A DNA stretch of 5,265 nt from an uncultured Methylococcaceae bacterium (GTDB lineage Bacteria > Pseudomonadota > Gammaproteobacteria > Methylococcales > Methylomonadaceae), in contig CAJAHC010000304.1 of assembly GCA_903939355.1 (NCBI GenBank), positions 1 through 5,265 of the forward strand, written 5' to 3'. Every line of letters begins with the position of its first letter. Position 1 is the stretch's first letter. Under the pieces are notes generated by a model. That model did no database searches. It was not told the origin of the DNA and saw only the letters and a list, made by a program, of their open reading frames with translations. Shown here piece by piece: positions 4,976 to 5,265 of the stretch. The translations under genes were made by a program, and so were the position numbers.

Positions 4976-5265
4976 TTACCAACCTGCATCGGCTTTTTTC
5001 AACACATAAGCGGCTACATTTTCAATATCAGATGCACTGATGGCTCCTAATTTGCCAAAAGCTGGCATAGGTGATTTGCCGTTGGTTACTAACGCAATAA
5101 TAGCAGCAGATGAATTTCTTTTATTGGCAGTTAAATCTCCTTTACTCAAAGACTTACCCGGTGCGATATGATTCATTCCATGAGCATGACAGCCTGTGCA
5201 ATTTGCGGTGAATATTTTTTCACCTTTATCTGCATCTGCAGCCATGGAATAACTGGTAAAGCCAA
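4976..5265 (-). CDS. c6-type monoheme cytochrome c, 5' end beyond the window
   Basis: This is a small periplasmic electron carrier with one covalently bound heme. Counting from the in-window ATG (5243-5245), the heme site is CTGCH (C16, C19, H20) and the distal ligand is Met60 in SPMPAFG. Blocks in order are DKGEKIFTANCTGCHAHG, then PGKSLSKGDL, NGKSPMPAFG, DIENVAAYVL and a terminal GW. They align with cyanobacterial and algal cytochrome c6 (NGEKVFxANCxACHxGG, PxKTLxK, NGKxAMPAFG, DIExxAxYVL, GW). The frame stays open upstream of that ATG (GFTSYS before MAADAD) to the window edge. The real start is therefore outside the window, and 5246-5265 encodes the end of a signal peptide with probable cleavage at SMA-AD. 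The mature protein would have about 88 residues, normal for c6. The redox partner is unknown; delivery to a terminal oxidase or peroxidase is inference. Confidence 0.9.
   Translation of the reverse strand, partial: GFTSYSMAADADKGEKIFTANCTGCHAHGMNHIAPGKSLSKGDLTANKRNSSAAIIALVTNGKSPMPAFGKLGAISASDIENVAAYVLKKADAGW

Noticed and set aside
5243..5245. ATG as the true start of the cytochrome
   Set aside because: A c-type cytochrome needs a signal peptide. The frame continues upstream (GFTSYS) to the edge and fits the end of one, so this Met is internal.
1..5265. CRISPR array, tRNA, rRNA or 4.5S RNA gene
   Set aside because: No regularly spaced repeats and no recognisable structured-RNA signature were seen on either strand.

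Overview
The window looks like a piece of an AT-rich gammaproteobacterial (or closely related proteobacterial) chromosome. The reasons are the gene order rpsP-ffh with a divergent CcsA-like ypjD gene, and the sequence of the Ffh M domain (GNRKKRIAAGCG followed by QDVNRILKQF). No genus can be named from the sequence alone.

Layout. Positions 1-1628 are conserved housekeeping DNA on the minus strand: ffh (the protein subunit of the signal recognition particle), followed by the first 43 codons of rpsP (ribosomal protein S16), which run off the left edge. ypjD, an eight-helix inner-membrane protein of the CcsA family, is read divergently from ffh at 1821-2615, and the two share a 192-bp promoter region. 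Right of ypjD the character changes. From about 2616 to 4975 the DNA is a patchwork of insertion-sequence remnants around two intact genes. It contains a decayed IS3-type transposase scrap (about 2764-2865), two identical 18-bp copies of an IS6-type end in direct orientation (2871-2888 and 3330-3347), the decayed 3' end of an IS256-type element (3610-3781), a possible IS21-type end (4662-4691), and a short C-terminal remnant that resembles an outer-membrane beta-barrel protein (4752-4868). The intact genes are a small exported protein with a two-cysteine C-terminal motif (3001-3306, plus) and a glutathione S-transferase-like protein (3783-4568, minus). At the right edge is the mature part of a c6-type cytochrome (4976-5265, minus). 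Its signal peptide continues past the window.

How the parts relate. Ffh and S16 serve protein targeting and translation. YpjD's exact role is unsettled. The genes to the right share no visible pathway, and they sit on both strands between mobile-element scars, which suggests an insertion and rearrangement hotspot rather than an operon. I found no convincing new multi-gene system. The best leads are the c6-like cytochrome in a proteobacterial setting, and the small secreted-protein gene bracketed by directly repeated IS6-type ends.
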